Source: Pullilachnospira_A gallistercoris
Lineage (GTDB): Bacteria > Bacillota > Clostridia > Lachnospirales > Lachnospiraceae
NCBI GenBank assembly: GCA_018712125.1
Contig: DVHM01000009.1
Coordinates: forward strand, 1 to 28,892
Direction of reading: 5' to 3'
DNA: 28,892 nucleotides
In this document: piece by piece, positions 7,197-15,117 of the stretch
Numbering within the stretch: position 1 is the stretch's first letter
Layout of the letters: every line of letters begins with the position of its first letter
Program-made: the position numbers and the translations under genes
The notes under the pieces: model-generated
What the model saw: the letters and a program-made list of their open reading frames with translations, nothing else
Database searches by the model: none
What the model was told of the DNA's origin: nothing

Positions 7197-10106
7197 ATGG
7201 AGAAAGACAATTTGATACAGGAGATTGCGGAAAGCCACGGCTTTTTTCTGCGGGATGTAAGGGATCTTCCGGAAAAACACGGCCGGTTGTACCGGATGAG
7301 CTACCGGAAAAACGGGGCGGAACTGGTGTGGCTGGATCATGAGGAGGAGAATAAGACCTTTGCCATCGCTTTCAAGACAATTCCGTCGGATGATACGGGT
7401 GTTTTTCATATTCTGGAGCATTCCGTCCTCTGCGGGTCAGAGAAATATCCGGTAAAGGATCCCTTTGTGGAGATGATAAAAAGCTCTTTGCAGACCTTTC
7501 TGAATGCCTTTACCTATCCGGACAAAACGGTATATCCGGTCTGCAGCCGCAATCAGCAGGATTTCCTGAACCTGATGGAAGTGTATCTGGATGCGGTGTT
7601 CCACCCCCTTTGCGTGACCGGGAGCGATGTTTTCCGGCAGGAGGGATGGCACTATGAACTGGAGGAGCCCGAGGGGGAACTGATCTGTAACGGCGTGGTC
7701 TACAATGAGATGAAGGGAGCCTATGCGTCTCCCGATACCCGGATGCTCAGTGAGATGAACCGCAGTCTGTTTCCGGATAACTGTTATGGGTTTGAGTCGG
7801 GCGGGGATCCGGAGCATATCCCGGATCTGACCTATGAAAAATATGTAGAAAATTACCGGCGGTTTTACCATCCGTCCAACGCGCGCATTTTTCTGGATGG
7901 AACCATGGATCTGGACGCGGTGCTGGCAAAGCTGGACGCGGTACTCAGAGATTTTTCGGAGGTGGAAGCAGATGCGGAAATCCCGATGCAGCAGCCGGTA
8001 ACGCCGCCGGAACGCGTGGGCCGCTACGAGATCGGCCGGGGAGAGAGCGCGGAGGGAAGAACGATGCTGGCCTGGGGCTGGGTGTGCGGTCGATTTGACC
8101 GGCCGGAGGAGAACGTTGCGCTGGATATTCTCACAGAGATTCTCTGCGCCACCAATGCCTCCCCGCTGAAACGGGCGCTGTTGGAAACCGGACTGGCCCA
8201 GGATGTGGAACTGTATTTTCAGAATGGAATACAGCAGCCCTATCTGATGCTTCTTGTGAGAAATGTCAGAGAAGATCAGAGAGAGCAGGTGTTTGGAAAA
8301 GTGACGGAAACGCTGGAGAAACTGGTAAAGGACGGACTGGATCACAGCCAGCTGGAAGCGCTGCTGAGCCGCAGGGAATTTTCCGCGAGGGAGGAGGACT
8401 ACGGCAATATGCCGAGAGGACTCATGCATGCGATTCATTCGCTGGACAGCTGGCTGTACGGAGGGGATCCGGCCCAGAATCTCTCCACAGCCTCGGTCTT
8501 CGCCTCCCTGCGGGAGAAGATGGAACAGGGATATTTCGAGCGGATGATCCGGGAAGACATATTGGACAATCCCCACACCGCCAGAGTGATTCTGATTCCG
8601 TCCGCGACGCTGGGCGAGGAGCGGGACGCAGCCGAAAGACAACGTCTCGCAAAGAGGAAGGAGCGTTGGTCGCCGGAGCAGCGAGAACAGGTTGTTGAAG
8701 AATACCGTCATCTGCGCAGTGTGCAGCAGGAGCCGGAAGATCCCCGACAGCTGGCGAAACTGCCGACTCTTTCTCTGAAGGATATTCCGGAACATCAGGC
8801 GGAGATTCCCCAGGAGGTCAGCGAAGTTGCCGGAAGTACCGTCCTTTTCCAGAAGATCGAGACCGACGGCATCCTGCATCTGGTGTACTATTTCCGGGTG
8901 GATGACCAGCCGCTGGAGACGCTTCACACGATCTCTTTCCTGCGCCTTCTGTTGGGACAGACACCGACAGAGCGGCACAGTCTGCTGGAGATGCAGTCAA
9001 TGATGGAGAGAGAGCTGGGGCGTTTTGAGACTTCCGTCAAGGTGCTGGCCGAGAGAGATCAGGTAAAATCCTGTGTTCCGTATGTGCTGGTAAATGTCTC
9101 TTTTCTGCGGGAAAAACTGCCGAAGGCTGTGGAGATCCTGAAGGAAATTTTTCTGGAGTCCAGGCTCTCAGATTTGGAGTACATAAAGAGCAGAATCCGG
9201 CAGTTGCGTCTGTCTCTGGAGCAGCACGTGATGATGAGCGGCGATTCCTATGCCCAGAAGAGAATTTCAGCGGCTTTTTCCGCCAAGGGTGTGGTTATGG
9301 ACGCCATGGAAGGCATCGATATGCTGCGGTGGGTGCAGGATATGGATGATCATTTTGAGGAGAAGGGACAACGGCTGTCCGCGGAACTGGAAGAACTGAT
9401 GGGAAAAATTCTGACAGCGGACAGAGCTGCGCTGAGTATTACCGGAGATGGGAATGAGTCTGACGCGGAGGCGCTGCTCGGATTCCTGAGAAAGGGGAAG
9501 ATGGGAGAGCGGGAAGTTTACCAGCCCCGGGAAAGAGGAAAGGAAATTTTGGAGATACCGGCGGCAGTCGGATTTGCCGGAAAGGGTGGCAACCTGGTGA
9601 CGCTTGGAGAGACGTTCCGGGGCAGTCTGCACGTGGCATCCAGACTCCTGTCCTATGGTTATCTCTGGAATGATATCCGGGTGCAGGGCGGCGCTTACGG
9701 TACCAAACTGCAGGTTTTCCCGGACGGAGACATTCTGTTTACCACGTATCGCGATCCGAATCCTGCGCGCTCCCTCGTTTCCTTCGATGGTGCAGCCCAG
9801 GCTCTGAGAGATTTCTGCGACAGCGGAGCGTCCGTCGATAAGAGTATTATCAGCGCCATCGCCGGTACAGAACCGCTGCGTTGCGCCAGAGAAATGGGAA
9901 AACAGGAGGCTGAGTATTATCTGAGCGGTGTGACATGCGACATGCGAAGGAGAGTGCGAGGCGAGATTCTTCACACTACGCCGGAAAACCTGTGGCAGAT
10001 CGCGGATCTCCTGGACTGCGTCTGCGCAAACGGGAACAGTTGCGTGATCGGCGGAGAGCGTGTACTGGACGGGATTGCGGATTACGACAAAAAGGACGTC
10101 CTTTGA
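7197..10106 (+). CDS. M16C family zinc metallopeptidase (presequence protease/PreP-like)
   Basis: This 969-residue protein has the usual length of the M16C (PreP/insulinase-like) peptidases, which fold as two enzyme halves closing around a chamber and degrade short unfolded peptides. The inverted zinc motif HxxEH is HILEH (His71, Glu74, His75), with the third ligand Glu171 in YNEMKGA. The flanking SVLCGSEKYPVKDPF and the QTFLNAFTYPDKT segment are characteristic. The C-terminal half, with the GGAYGTK segment, is the non-catalytic partner domain. There is no signal peptide, so it should work in the cytoplasm in peptide turnover. ATG 7197 is chosen because AAGGAGGA lies at 7183-7190; the frame is open further upstream without such a site. 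It has its own promoter. Confidence 0.95.
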   Translation: MEKDNLIQEIAESHGFFLRDVRDLPEKHGRLYRMSYRKNGAELVWLDHEEENKTFAIAFKTIPSDDTGVFHILEHSVLCGSEKYPVKDPFVEMIKSSLQTFLNAFTYPDKTVYPVCSRNQQDFLNLMEVYLDAVFHPLCVTGSDVFRQEGWHYELEEPEGELICNGVVYNEMKGAYASPDTRMLSEMNRSLFPDNCYGFESGGDPEHIPDLTYEKYVENYRRFYHPSNARIFLDGTMDLDAVLAKLDAVLRDFSEVEADAEIPMQQPVTPPERVGRYEIGRGESAEGRTMLAWGWVCGRFDRPEENVALDILTEILCATNASPLKRALLETGLAQDVELYFQNGIQQPYLMLLVRNVREDQREQVFGKVTETLEKLVKDGLDHSQLEALLSRREFSAREEDYGNMPRGLMHAIHSLDSWLYGGDPAQNLSTASVFASLREKMEQGYFERMIREDILDNPHTARVILIPSATLGEERDAAERQRLAKRKERWSPEQREQVVEEYRHLRSVQQEPEDPRQLAKLPTLSLKDIPEHQAEIPQEVSEVAGSTVLFQKIETDGILHLVYYFRVDDQPLETLHTISFLRLLLGQTPTERHSLLEMQSMMERELGRFETSVKVLAERDQVKSCVPYVLVNVSFLREKLPKAVEILKEIFLESRLSDLEYIKSRIRQLRLSLEQHVMMSGDSYAQKRISAAFSAKGVVMDAMEGIDMLRWVQDMDDHFEEKGQRLSAELEELMGKILTADRAALSITGDGNESDAEALLGFLRKGKMGEREVYQPRERGKEILEIPAAVGFAGKGGNLVTLGETFRGSLHVASRLLSYGYLWNDIRVQGGAYGTKLQVFPDGDILFTTYRDPNPARSLVSFDGAAQALRDFCDSGASVDKSIISAIAGTEPLRCAREMGKQEAEYYLSGVTCDMRRRVRGEILHTTPENLWQIADLLDCVCANGNSCVIGGERVLDGIADYDKKDVL

Positions 10107-10166
10107 GTATGACTGATCACAAAACTGCAGAATAGACAGCCAAATCATCCGAATAGACCGGCGGAA

Positions 10167-10196
10167 TTGCAATGCCCTTTTGGATTATGGTAAAAT
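10167..10196 (+). promoter_or_regulatory. Probable extended -10 promoter of the repeat-domain protein gene
   Basis: TTGCAA (10167-10172), an 18-base spacer and TAAAAT (10191-10196) preceded by TG one base upstream form an extended -10 promoter. It lies about 35 bases before the ATG at 10230 and probably also drives the lipoprotein gene behind it. Confidence 0.6.
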
Positions 10197-10229
10197 CGAC
10201 AAATCATTTGATACAAGGGGCGTGAGACT

Positions 10230-12737
10230 ATGGAGAAAAAGATACTCATTGGTGTGGCTGTTGTCCTGGTTCTCTGCGTTTGTGTCGTCGGGGGAGTATT
10301 CCTTCTGAGAGACGGAAACGCGGGAACGACACTGTCGGAACGCATTTCCGCCGACAAGGATGATGACAGAGACGCAGACGGAAAGGGAGATGCTTCTGAT
10401 TCTGAGGATGCGGAAGCGGAAGAACAGAGTGAGGAGGCAGAGGAAGCGGCTGCCGCAGGCGTATATGTCAGTACCGGAAGATCCAGTGCTACGGGGACTT
10501 CGGCAGATCAGAGCTACAGCATCCGCATGTCCGATCTGTGTACCTTTACCGATCCGGCAGGGTTGAAGTTTGACCGCCGGTATGTGCTGTACGGCGGAGC
10601 GGACTGTACACCTGCCAGAGCAGCGCGGCAAAACGGATGCAGTTGTGTCGGCGCGTATGAGATCCTCTATGTGCGCGGCGGTCAGCCGGTTGGAGAGTAT
10701 ATGTGCTATGTGATGAGCAGCGTGGCGGATGCCCAGAAGATGGTTTCGCTGTACGCTGATGCCGGCAGCAGCGATTACCGCGTCGGCCGATGGGGCGATG
10801 TGGCCTATGTGTACTCCTCCGGCAGTTATGTGCAGACGACAATCGATACATACTATTCCTACGGTGTGCTGAAGGACAAGACGCCGGAATCTTATCTTGG
10901 AATGCAGTTTTTGTTTCGCGGAATGAGTGAATACCGGCAGAGCGGTAACGGAAATGGCAGTGTGGTAACGGTGCCGAGCACAGATCCGACAAATCCTTTC
11001 CAGCCGGGAAATGGAGGCGGGACGATTCCGGGAGCGGGCGGTACGCCTTCCCTTCCCAATGTGGAGCCGGAGAAGCCCGCGGAGGATGGAAAGCTGGATC
11101 CGATTCGGATGAGCGGTCTCTACACGTTTACGGATCCCGGGGATATCTCCTATGACGCGCGTTATGTGCTGTACGGCGGCAGCGATACCATGGCTGTCCA
11201 ACAATCCGGCGCAAGATGCGTATTTGAGGTGGTTTATGCTCAGGGAAACAGAGCTGTGCGGGAGTATATGTGTTATGTGATGCCGGACGCAGCCAGCGCC
11301 GTGGAGTTTAACAGCAGAGCAGGCGGCACAGTACAGGGAGACGTGGTTGTCACTTCTATGGACAATATCCAGAGCCAGATAGAAATGGCTTACGATTACG
11401 GAATGCTTTCGTCCGCCACGGTGGATGCATATGTGCAGGTACAGATGAGCCAGTATGGATTTGTTCCATATGACGGTTCCGCCGCAGTTCCGACACCTGA
11501 TCCGACGCCGGAGCCTGATCCAACACCGGAACCCGATCCGACACCGGAACCCGATCCGACACCGGAGCCCGATCCCGAGCCGGTATATGGTTTATACGGA
11601 ACCACGGCGGAGGAGACTTTCGGAGTGGCCATGAGCGACAAGTATGTATACACAGATCCGCAGGATCTGGACTACGACAAGCGCTATGTGCTGGCGGGGG
11701 ATGAGAACTGCCCCTACACGACACAGTTTGGAGCGAAAGCCTTCTACGAGGTGCTGTATGTGAAGGATGAAAAGGCAGCCGGGGAGATCCAGGCCTATGT
11801 GATGGCGGATGAGGCGACGGCCCAGGCAGTATGTCAGCAGATGGCCGGATTCGGATACGACGCTTCCTGCCAGGCAGATGTGGTGCTGGTAACCAACAGC
11901 GGCGAGTATGTGCAGGGAAATATCGAACTCTACGCCCAGTACGGCATTATTCCGGAGGCAACCCCGGAGGCGTACGCCAGCACGAATTATATGACCATGG
12001 GAGGCATGACGGAGGTGCGCACCGGACTTCCGGTGGAACCGGAGCCCACGCCGGAGCCTGAACCGGTGTACGGATTGTATGGAACCACGGCGAAGGACAC
12101 CTTCGGAGTGGCCATGAGCGACAAGTATGTCTACACAGACCCGGAGGATCAGGACTACGACAAGCGCTATGTGCTGGCAGGGGATGAGAACTGCCCCTAC
12201 ACGACACAGTTTGGAGCGAAGGCCTTCTACGAGGTGCTGTATGTGAAGGACGGAAAAGCAGTTGGAGAGATTCAGGCCTATGTGATGGTGGATGAGGCGA
12301 CAGCCCAGGCAGTATGTCAGCAGATGGCCGGATTCGGATACGACGCCTCCTGCCAGGCGGATGTGGTGCTGGTAACCAACAGCGGCGAGTATGTGCAGGG
12401 AAATATCGAACTCTACGCTCAGTATGGCATTATTCCGGAGGCAACCCCGGAGGCGTACGCCAACACGAATTATGTGACCATGGGAGGCATGACAGAGGTG
12501 CGCACCGGACTTCCGGTGGAGAGCGTACCGGCGGTGCCGGAGGAGATACCCGCCCCGGAGCCTGCCATTGTACCGGAGCCGGTCAAAGAGCCGGAACCGG
12601 CCGAGGCGCCGGCGGAGGATCCGAACCCTGAGGTAAAACCGGATGAAAATGGGCAGGCATCTTCCGAAGAGACGGAGGAGATTTCTGACACGGACACGAC
12701 CGGGGAAACGATGGAAAAAGATCTGATAGAAGAGTAA
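10230..12737 (+). CDS. Membrane-anchored protein with four copies of an unrecognised domain
   Basis: I do not recognise this 835-residue protein. It starts with a hydrophobic segment (about residues 5-26) after MEKK, acting as an uncleaved anchor or signal peptide, then a Glu/Asp/Ala-rich stretch. Four domain copies follow at bases 10521-10937, 11103-11474, 11583-12038 and 12066-12521. Each opens with (I/V)xMS, then a T/Y-TDP motif and (K/R/A)RYVL, a Y-E-(I/V)-(L/V)-Y strand, and a YVM strand. Between copies two and three is a Pro/Glu/Asp linker, and the C-terminus is a long acidic Pro/Glu tail. There is no LPXTG motif, catalytic triad or metal site. The architecture suggests an extracytoplasmic binding or structural protein. 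Copies three and four are nearly identical. The next gene encodes a lipoprotein with one copy of the same domain, 14 bases away, so the two probably act together. Confidence 0.85.
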   Translation: MEKKILIGVAVVLVLCVCVVGGVFLLRDGNAGTTLSERISADKDDDRDADGKGDASDSEDAEAEEQSEEAEEAAAAGVYVSTGRSSATGTSADQSYSIRMSDLCTFTDPAGLKFDRRYVLYGGADCTPARAARQNGCSCVGAYEILYVRGGQPVGEYMCYVMSSVADAQKMVSLYADAGSSDYRVGRWGDVAYVYSSGSYVQTTIDTYYSYGVLKDKTPESYLGMQFLFRGMSEYRQSGNGNGSVVTVPSTDPTNPFQPGNGGGTIPGAGGTPSLPNVEPEKPAEDGKLDPIRMSGLYTFTDPGDISYDARYVLYGGSDTMAVQQSGARCVFEVVYAQGNRAVREYMCYVMPDAASAVEFNSRAGGTVQGDVVVTSMDNIQSQIEMAYDYGMLSSATVDAYVQVQMSQYGFVPYDGSAAVPTPDPTPEPDPTPEPDPTPEPDPTPEPDPEPVYGLYGTTAEETFGVAMSDKYVYTDPQDLDYDKRYVLAGDENCPYTTQFGAKAFYEVLYVKDEKAAGEIQAYVMADEATAQAVCQQMAGFGYDASCQADVVLVTNSGEYVQGNIELYAQYGIIPEATPEAYASTNYMTMGGMTEVRTGLPVEPEPTPEPEPVYGLYGTTAKDTFGVAMSDKYVYTDPEDQDYDKRYVLAGDENCPYTTQFGAKAFYEVLYVKDGKAVGEIQAYVMVDEATAQAVCQQMAGFGYDASCQADVVLVTNSGEYVQGNIELYAQYGIIPEATPEAYANTNYVTMGGMTEVRTGLPVESVPAVPEEIPAPEPAIVPEPVKEPEPAEAPAEDPNPEVKPDENGQASSEETEEISDTDTTGETMEKDLIEE
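11502..11573 (+). repeat. Four tandem 18-bp units encoding Pro-Thr-Pro-Glu-Pro-Asp
   Basis: Four back-to-back 18-base units, differing only at a few third codon positions, encode a PTPEPD linker between domain copies two and three. It is preceded by a partial unit (PTPD, 11490-11501). Such proline-rich spans are typical of extended wall-crossing or surface linkers. The repeat number is likely to vary between strains by slippage. Confidence 0.85.
11583..12521 (+). repeat. Tandem duplication, two 456-bp copies with 483-bp period
   Basis: Bases 11583-12038 and 12066-12521 encode domain copies three and four. By eye the two 152-residue products differ at only nine positions, all single substitutions without gaps, and long stretches are identical in DNA. 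The first two domain copies are far more diverged. This marks a recent in-frame tandem duplication or continuing gene conversion. Confidence 0.9.
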
Positions 12738-12751
12738 GGAGAGATTGAAAA

Positions 12752-13303
12752 ATGAAAAGAAAATTGGTTGCGATGATGCTCTGTGTGCTTGTCGTCTCCA
12801 TCTTCGGCGGCTGCGGATTGTTTACTAGCAGCGACAGCGATGAAGGCACTGGGGGAGATCAGACACAGCAGCAGGAGGAGCAGGAAGATTTCAGCATTCC
12901 GATGACGGACACCTACACCTTCACAGATCCTGAGGATCTGGAATTTGATACCCGTTATGTCATGACCGGAGATGAGAACTGCAAGCTGCTCAGCGATATG
13001 AAGAATTTCGGATTCACGGCTTCCGCCATTTACGATATTGTTTATGCGCTGGATGACAAGCCGGTGAGAGAGTATCAGTACTTTATCTGTCCGGATGAGA
13101 CCAGCGCGGCGGATCTGGCGGAATATTATACTTCCCAGGGGCAGCAGGTAACCCAGGAGGGACAGATCCTTTACGCGACTGTCGGCGGCGATCAGGTGGA
13201 GGCGATGATTACCCTGTACTCCTCCTCAGGATCCATGTCGGGAGATACCGTGGAAGACTATGTGGATTTCATGGCGGGCTTTAACGGATTGACAGAATAT
13301 TAG
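12752..13303 (+). CDS. Lipoprotein with one copy of the same unrecognised domain
   Basis: This 183-residue protein has a lipoprotein signal peptide: MKRK, a hydrophobic core, then IFGG before Cys21, which would be lipidated. An acidic Gln/Glu/Asp-rich spacer follows (about 25-48). The rest (about 49-183) is one copy of the domain found four times in the preceding protein: IPMTDTYTFTDPEDL, RYVMTGDENC, the IYDIVYALDDKPVREYQY segment and a C-terminal GLTEY matching the (M)(S/T)E(Y/V)R ends of the other copies. AAGGAGAG overlaps the stop of the upstream gene, and the gap is 14 bases, so the two are surely cotranscribed. The function is unknown; it should sit on the outer face of the membrane. Confidence 0.88.
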   Translation: MKRKLVAMMLCVLVVSIFGGCGLFTSSDSDEGTGGDQTQQQEEQEDFSIPMTDTYTFTDPEDLEFDTRYVMTGDENCKLLSDMKNFGFTASAIYDIVYALDDKPVREYQYFICPDETSAADLAEYYTSQGQQVTQEGQILYATVGGDQVEAMITLYSSSGSMSGDTVEDYVDFMAGFNGLTEY

Positions 13304-13313
13304 AAAAAGGCAG

Positions 13314-13343
13314 GGCGACGGACCGTTTTCTTGGTCTGTCGTC
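13314..13343 (+). terminator. Strong hairpin between lipoprotein and ABC genes
   Basis: GGCGACGGACC (13314-13324) pairs with GGTCTGTCGTC (13333-13343) over 11 positions, two of them G-U, around an eight-base loop. The following TCTTGCTG is a poor T run, so termination would be incomplete. No promoter is visible between this hairpin and the ABC genes, so partial read-through or RNA processing at this point could set the ratio between the upstream and downstream genes. Confidence 0.5.
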
Positions 13344-13365
13344 TCTTGCTGTGAGGAGAACAACT

Positions 13366-15117
13366 GTGAAGAAAAAAGGTACAAAGGAATCCGGCAGAGG
13401 GAACTGGCGGGAGATCTGGCATTTTCTGACGAAGATTCATCTGCCCTTTCTCTGGATTTTCATAGCTTTCTTATGTAACTTCTTTTATCAGAAAGTCATG
13501 CTGATACTGCCTTCGGTGACAGCGGGACTGCTCAGCGGAAGTCTGGAAAATGAAGTGCTGATGGACGCCATCTGGTTCTACGTGCTGTTTACGATTGTGC
13601 TGTGCGCGGATATCGCTTTTCGGACGCCCGCCCAGCACATTGCCGCGCGCAATACCAGAAGAGCGATCTGGAAACGTATGCTGCATATCCGCATGGATTA
13701 TTATGACCAGCATAATCCATCCGATCTGATGAGTACCATTACCAACGACACCACGACGGCCATGCAGCTTCTGGTGGGATGGATGACGGGATTTCTTCCG
13801 GCTGTCTACTATACCGTCAGCGCGTTGGAAACGATCTCAACCTACAATATCTGGCTGATGGTTTCCGTCTTTCTGCTTTTGCCCATAAAGATTATCTACA
13901 TGATTGTAGTAGGGCGGATGAATTACAAGACCCAGGCGGGCGTTTACCGCAGAATTGGCGGATTGACGGCTTATCTGGCGGAGCGTGTGCGGGGATTGAG
14001 CCTGATCAAGACCTATACCAACGAGAAGAAGGAACTGGAAAACGGAGAGAAGGCAGCCCACGGGCTGTTCCACGCCAACATGCGGGTAACAAAACTGCAG
14101 TGCGTAATTACCGGTATCGATACGCTGATCGGACTGGCGCAGGTCATGATTGTCATGGTATTTGGTGTCATTCTTCTCCAGAGAGGCGATATTACCATTC
14201 AGCAGTGGATCGCTTTCTACATGTTCTCCGGGACGATTTCCAACAATTTCTCCACTTTGATCGGCTATTGGACGCAGCTGAAGACGATCCAGGGAACCCT
14301 CTCCCGGGCGGCACATCTTTTCATGGCTCCCGGCGAGGAGAAAAAGGATTCCGGAGAGAAAAAGCAACCCGAGAATATGGATATCGTCTTCGAGGATGTC
14401 TCCTTCTCCTACGGGGAGAAGAAGGCGCTGGATCATGTCTCCTTCCGTGTGCCGGAGGGAACTTCCACCGCGATCATCGGTCTCTGTGGGAGCGGCAAGA
14501 CCACATCCATCAGCCTGATGGAGCGGTTTTATGTGCCGGAATCCGGAAGAGTACTTCTGGGCGGTGTCTCTGTCTCTGACCTGACACTGGATGATCTGCG
14601 GTCTCACTTCGGATATGTGCAGCAGAAGGCGGAGATTTTCAGCGGAACCATACGGGAGATCGTGACTTACGGTCTGCATCGGGAAGTGACAGATCAGGAA
14701 ATCTGGGACGCGGCGGAGAAGACAGGGGTTGCGGAACTGATCCGTTCCAGAGCAGAGGGGCTGGATACTCCGGTAACCGCAGGCGGCGCCTCCCTCTCCG
14801 GAGGCCAGCGGCAGAAACTGGTGCTGACCAGAGAGTTTTTGAGAAAGGCGGAGATCCTTCTGCTGGATGAGCCCACCTCCGCCCTGGATGCCGCTGCGTC
14901 CAGAACGGTGCAGGAGGCGGTGTTCTCCCTGTTCCCCGGGCGCAGCAAGATCATCGTGACACACGATCTGTCCCTGCTGGAGCAGGTGGATCAGATTGTT
15001 GTCCTGGAAAACGGCGTCCTGAAAGGATGCGGAACCTATCAGGATCTTCAGGAGAACTGCGAAACCTTCCGGGAACTGCTGATGGCGGGATGTGAGAAAA
15101 AGGAGGCGGCGCAATGA
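13366..15117 (+). CDS. ABC exporter half-transporter, subunit 1 (membrane domain plus ATPase)
   Basis: This 583-residue protein fuses an ABC exporter membrane domain (about 1-315, six predicted helices) to an ATPase domain (about 335-575). The ATPase carries Walker A GLCGSGKT (372-379, with an unusual Cys), a QQK Q-loop, signature LSGGQ (from 477), Walker B with Asp501-Glu502, a SALD D-loop and switch His533. All catalytic residues are present. It probably pairs with the next gene product as a heterodimer, since the genes overlap by four bases (ATGA). The substrate cannot be deduced, though multidrug, peptide or lipid export is usual for the family. GTG 13366 is chosen because GAGGAG (13353-13358) lies just upstream; a GTG at 13351 would place that site inside the gene. 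Confidence 0.93.
   Translation: MKKKGTKESGRGNWREIWHFLTKIHLPFLWIFIAFLCNFFYQKVMLILPSVTAGLLSGSLENEVLMDAIWFYVLFTIVLCADIAFRTPAQHIAARNTRRAIWKRMLHIRMDYYDQHNPSDLMSTITNDTTTAMQLLVGWMTGFLPAVYYTVSALETISTYNIWLMVSVFLLLPIKIIYMIVVGRMNYKTQAGVYRRIGGLTAYLAERVRGLSLIKTYTNEKKELENGEKAAHGLFHANMRVTKLQCVITGIDTLIGLAQVMIVMVFGVILLQRGDITIQQWIAFYMFSGTISNNFSTLIGYWTQLKTIQGTLSRAAHLFMAPGEEKKDSGEKKQPENMDIVFEDVSFSYGEKKALDHVSFRVPEGTSTAIIGLCGSGKTTSISLMERFYVPESGRVLLGGVSVSDLTLDDLRSHFGYVQQKAEIFSGTIREIVTYGLHREVTDQEIWDAAEKTGVAELIRSRAEGLDTPVTAGGASLSGGQRQKLVLTREFLRKAEILLLDEPTSALDAAASRTVQEAVFSLFPGRSKIIVTHDLSLLEQVDQIVVLENGVLKGCGTYQDLQENCETFRELLMAGCEKKEAAQ

Noticed and set aside
7437..8978. Minus-strand open frame of about 510 codons
   Set aside because: It is antisense to the M16C peptidase and has no domain signature.
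11502..11573. Possible CRISPR-like or minisatellite array
   Set aside because: The units are 18 bases without spacers, in frame, and encode a proline-rich linker inside a gene.
11396..11653. Minus-strand frame with a GSGSGVGSGSG repeat
   Set aside because: It is the antisense reading of the Pro-Thr-Pro-Glu-Pro-Asp linker codons.
13837..15114. Minus-strand open frames of over 400 codons here and at 16874-18184, 18509-19798 and 20488-21756
   Set aside because: Each lies opposite well-supported genes (ABC transporter, trigger-factor-like/thioredoxin, kinase, desulfidase), and their sequences look like reverse-complement artefacts.
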